A DNA stretch of 64,000 nt from JABDMH01 sp965222645 (GTDB lineage: Bacteria; Bacteroidota; Bacteroidia; Chitinophagales; Saprospiraceae): positions 3,472,001 to 3,536,000 of the forward strand of contig OZ244968.1 in the NCBI GenBank assembly GCA_965222645.1, read 5' to 3'. Both the position numbers and the translations under genes were made by a program. The notes under the pieces are model-generated. The model was not told the DNA's origin. It searched no databases and worked only from the letters and a program-made list of their open reading frames with translations. Shown one piece after another: positions 61,857 to 64,000 of this stretch (positions within the stretch are counted from its first letter, which is position 1; the number at the start of each line of letters is the position of its first letter).

Positions 61857-63011
61857 TTATATTTTTCCTTTTGTACGACCCATATTGGGGTGCTCAATAA
61901 GTGCCCTTCTTATATTATAGGGATCAAACGGACCTCTGAATTCTCTATAAATTTGACCAAGTGGTTCAAGGATCAGAGTATAAGGCAGGGTACCTTTCCA
62001 ATTTTCATTTATTTCTACATTTATTTGTCTTATATTTTCTTCATCCAAAAAATAATTTTGCCCGGGTACATGTAACTGCTTTAAAAATGTTAGCGCATCA
62101 TCATATTTTTCAGGACCGTCAAGACTCACTGTGATAAATTCGACAGGACGGTGTCGATACATCCTCTTCATTTTCATCAATTCCGGAAATTCTTTTTTAC
62201 AAGGACCACACCATGTGGCCCAAAAGTTAATCACACGTAGATTGGGAGAAAAATTAACCATTATAGTTTTTAAAGAATCCAGATTGATTTTTTGAAGCTG
62301 GATGGGAGCATTCTGCCATTCTTTTTCCAGGAGCTTTACTTCAGATTTATCCCATGACCAGTAAATGTCGCAGCCATAGGAAAACCGGTCTGGTCTAATG
62401 ATCGATCTTCTTTCAATGGTTGCATTTACTGCAGAACGTAAGAAAGCCAGATTACCACCGGGTGCATTCGGGGAGGGGTCGAGATTACCCTTATAAACTA
62501 ATTTTCTTTTTTGATCAAACAGCATTGCAAAGGGCACAACTGAGGCTCCATAAGCGATTGTGACTTTCTGATCATCCCCATCGTAAAGGTATGGATAGTT
62601 GAAGCCCTTATGGGAGGCGCGCAGTTGCATCGAATGGTAGCTGTCATCCAGATCACTGTATCCCAGAGCATCGTCCGGGATTGAACGAGGGCTGTTTGGT
62701 GAAATCACTGTGACTGCTACATGCTCTTCAAAATCATTTACAAATCTTTTTAATTGGTCTTCATAAACCTGGGCAAAAGGACAATGATTGGAAAGAAATA
62801 AAACCGCAAGTAATTTCTTAGATTTAAAATCTTCCAAGTTGTAAAACTTACCGTCTACTCCCGGCAAATGAAAATCGGGAGCAGAACTACCTATCGGAAG
62901 TGGGTTAATTTCTACGGGTGCAATCGTCTTTGGAAAAGGGACAAAGTCAATATTTCTGTTGTTAGTACAAGAAAAAAAGAAAACAAAAATTAGGCTATAG
63001 ATAATTCTCAT
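61857..63011 (-). CDS. Lipoprotein with fused peroxiredoxin-like and TlpA-like thioredoxin domains
   Basis: 384 residues. A lipobox ends at Cys-15 (VFFFSCTN). Domain 1 (residues 38-200) is AhpC/TSA-like: GSSAPDFHLPGVDGKFYNLE, then LFLSNHCPFAQVYEDQL with one Cys at 77, and GASVVPFAMLFDQ. A linker contains a Cys in FSYGCDIYWSWDKS. Domain 2 is TlpA-like with FWATWCGPCKKEFPELMKMK (WCGPC 267-271) and ENWKGTLPYTLIL. Two thioredoxin folds in one lipoprotein suggest electron relay between a peroxidase-like and a disulfide-reducing unit; function unproven. Same strand as the S9 gene, 34 bases before it. Confidence 0.88.
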   Translation of the reverse strand: MRIIYSLIFVFFFSCTNNRNIDFVPFPKTIAPVEINPLPIGSSAPDFHLPGVDGKFYNLEDFKSKKLLAVLFLSNHCPFAQVYEDQLKRFVNDFEEHVAVTVISPNSPRSIPDDALGYSDLDDSYHSMQLRASHKGFNYPYLYDGDDQKVTIAYGASVVPFAMLFDQKRKLVYKGNLDPSPNAPGGNLAFLRSAVNATIERRSIIRPDRFSYGCDIYWSWDKSEVKLLEKEWQNAPIQLQKINLDSLKTIMVNFSPNLRVINFWATWCGPCKKEFPELMKMKRMYRHRPVEFITVSLDGPEKYDDALTFLKQLHVPGQNYFLDEENIRQINVEINENWKGTLPYTLILEPLGQIYREFRGPFDPYNIRRALIEHPNMGRTKGKI

Positions 63012-63137
63012 CCCATATCAATGAAACCCAGTGCAGCAATTTGGATCAAAACTGTTGAGCACAAGATTGCGTAAGAGCCTTTCATGCTGTGACCACCTCT
63101 TCGCTGTGGGCTTAACTGACCAAAACTCCGTCAAAAG

Positions 63138-64000
63138 CTAGACAGTGCAAATTTCCATTCCCTGCCTTAGACTTGCAAGTTTGTCCTCACGAGCTGGTAC
63201 AAACTCCTGTGCCAAATAGCCGACAAATCCCGTCTCTTTTATGGCCTTAATAATTGCGGGATAATAAAGTTCTTGCGTTTCATCTATTTCATTTCTTCCA
63301 GGTACTCCTCCTGTGTGATAGTGCGCGATGTAATCGTTATATTTCCTGATTGTAGCGATCACATCACCCTCCATTATCTGCATGTGATAAATATCGTAAA
63401 GCAATTTAAAATGAGAGGAACCAATCTTTTCACAAAGTGCTACTCCCCATTCTGTATGGTCACACATGTAGTCTTCGTGATTCACCTTGCTGTTTAAGAG
63501 CTCCATGACGATCTTGATACCCGCCTTTTCGGCCTCTTTAACCAGGGGATCCAACCCTCTTGCACAATTCTCTAGCCCCACCATGTCATCCATGCCATTT
63601 CGATTTCCAGAAAACACGATCAGGTTGGGCACCCCGTACTCCATTGCCTTTGGAATAAGACCGGAGTAACTATCCTGTAAGTGCTTGTGATTTTCGGGAT
63701 CGTTCCACCCTTTTGTAATGCTCGCAAAAGATTCGGTACCCATTCCACAAGCCAGGTCGTATTTTTTCATTGTCTTCCACTCCTCAGGCTTTGTTATTTC
63801 TACTGATTTAATCCCCATATCCTGAACGGCCTCGCAAAATACCTCCAGTGGAATATCTCGGTAACACCATCTGCATACAGAGTGAGTAATGGTACTTCCT
63901 TCAAATAGTTTTTTATCGGTGGCAGCACCTAATACTTTTTTGTTTAGTGCAATAGCTCCGGTTGCCAATGACATATTTTTCAAAACATCACGTCTTTTCA
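63138..64000 (-). CDS. Tat-exported TIM-barrel sugar isomerase/epimerase (start codon cut at window edge)
   Basis: The frame continues from 63138 to 64000; reading up to the edge gives ?TG AAA AGA CGT, so the true start is probably an ATG whose first base is 64001, giving MKRRDVLKNMSLATGAIALN, a twin-arginine signal. An apparent start at 63983 (TTG) is therefore too short. The xylose-isomerase-like fold has metal ligands in KIVMELLNSKV, YDIYHMQIMEGD, HYHTGGVPGRNEIDE and LAQEFVPAR. Length and pattern fit hydroxypyruvate-isomerase-like proteins. Its export and neighbours (Gfo/Idh, PQQ enzyme) suggest periplasmic sugar metabolism. Confidence 0.88.
   Translation of the reverse strand, partial: KRRDVLKNMSLATGAIALNKKVLGAATDKKLFEGSTITHSVCRWCYRDIPLEVFCEAVQDMGIKSVEITKPEEWKTMKKYDLACGMGTESFASITKGWNDPENHKHLQDSYSGLIPKAMEYGVPNLIVFSGNRNGMDDMVGLENCARGLDPLVKEAEKAGIKIVMELLNSKVNHEDYMCDHTEWGVALCEKIGSSHFKLLYDIYHMQIMEGDVIATIRKYNDYIAHYHTGGVPGRNEIDETQELYYPAIIKAIKETGFVGYLAQEFVPAREDKLASLRQGMEICTV

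Noticed and set aside
1..64000. CRISPR arrays, insertion sequences, prophage and integrases
   Set aside because: No spaced direct-repeat series, transposase or integrase frame was recognised on either strand.

Overview
The window looks like chromosome of a member of the Bacteroidetes, most plausibly a gliding or surface-secreting marine or sludge type in or near the Saprospiria. The case rests on gldD and gldE beside ssb and mutY, a PorZ-like type IX secretion (T9SS) protein, a PorP/SprF protein next to a SprB-repeat metalloprotease with a type B sorting domain, and bshA for bacillithiol. Several genes and the tRNA also carry TAnnTTTG boxes upstream, the -7 element of Bacteroidetes promoters, and Shine-Dalgarno sequences are nearly absent. 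No phage, transposase, integrase or CRISPR array was seen, so the region is mostly core chromosome.

Layout. 1-4195 (minus): an M16-like protein, then the cell-shape operon mreB-mreC-mreD-mrdA (mrdA runs off the left edge). 4303-8360 (plus): dnaN, nadD and porZ. 8373-11236: bshA, a divergent MerR/B12-fold regulator and a YceI lipoprotein. 11339-12554: ribosomal operon rpsF-rpsR-rplI. 12585-15184 (minus): a DUF1800/DUF1501 pair. 15485-17827: two tandem thioredoxin-fold proteins. 17887-25122: a DPP7-type S46 peptidase, yifB, a metallo-beta-lactamase-fold protein, hemA, then an unknown exported protein that ends a sigma/anti-sigma operon (to 26446). 26667-30706: aspS and an ABC exporter of the NatA/NatB kind.

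30707-34465: a 518-base gap holding a candidate structured RNA, an exported coiled-coil protein, a stretch with DnaA-box-like repeats, dnaB and a pseudouridine synthase. 34469-40217: the PorP/SprF and SprB-repeat metalloprotease pair and a small lipoprotein. 40482-47463: recA, the mutY-ssb-gldE-gldD block, comF, an aminotransferase and a pterin carbinolamine dehydratase. 47681-54354: a lipid-linked-sugar flippase, an unlisted 53-residue membrane protein, a PhzF protein, a large propeller/barrel outer-membrane protein and a glyoxalase-II-like hydrolase. 54340-55629: rnhB and a vapBC toxin-antitoxin pair with a twin-palindrome operator. 55711-64000: a probable periplasmic sugar-oxidation neighbourhood (Tat-exported Gfo/Idh oxidoreductase, PQQ dehydrogenase with haem c, Tat-exported TIM-barrel isomerase), with tRNA-Cys, an S9 peptidase and a fused double-thioredoxin lipoprotein.

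Themes. Surface export by T9SS recurs (porZ, porP/sprF, gldD, gldE, the type B cargo). Extracytoplasmic thiol chemistry recurs (two thioredoxin paralogues, the fused thioredoxin lipoprotein, bacillithiol synthesis). Peptide breakdown is represented by S46 and S9 peptidases. The least explained items are the structured RNA near 31 kb, the partial tRNA-Cys duplication near 59.4 kb, the palindromes before recA, the 11-base-period DnaA-like boxes before dnaB, and the unknown third gene of the sigma operon. No single locus is clearly a new multi-gene system.
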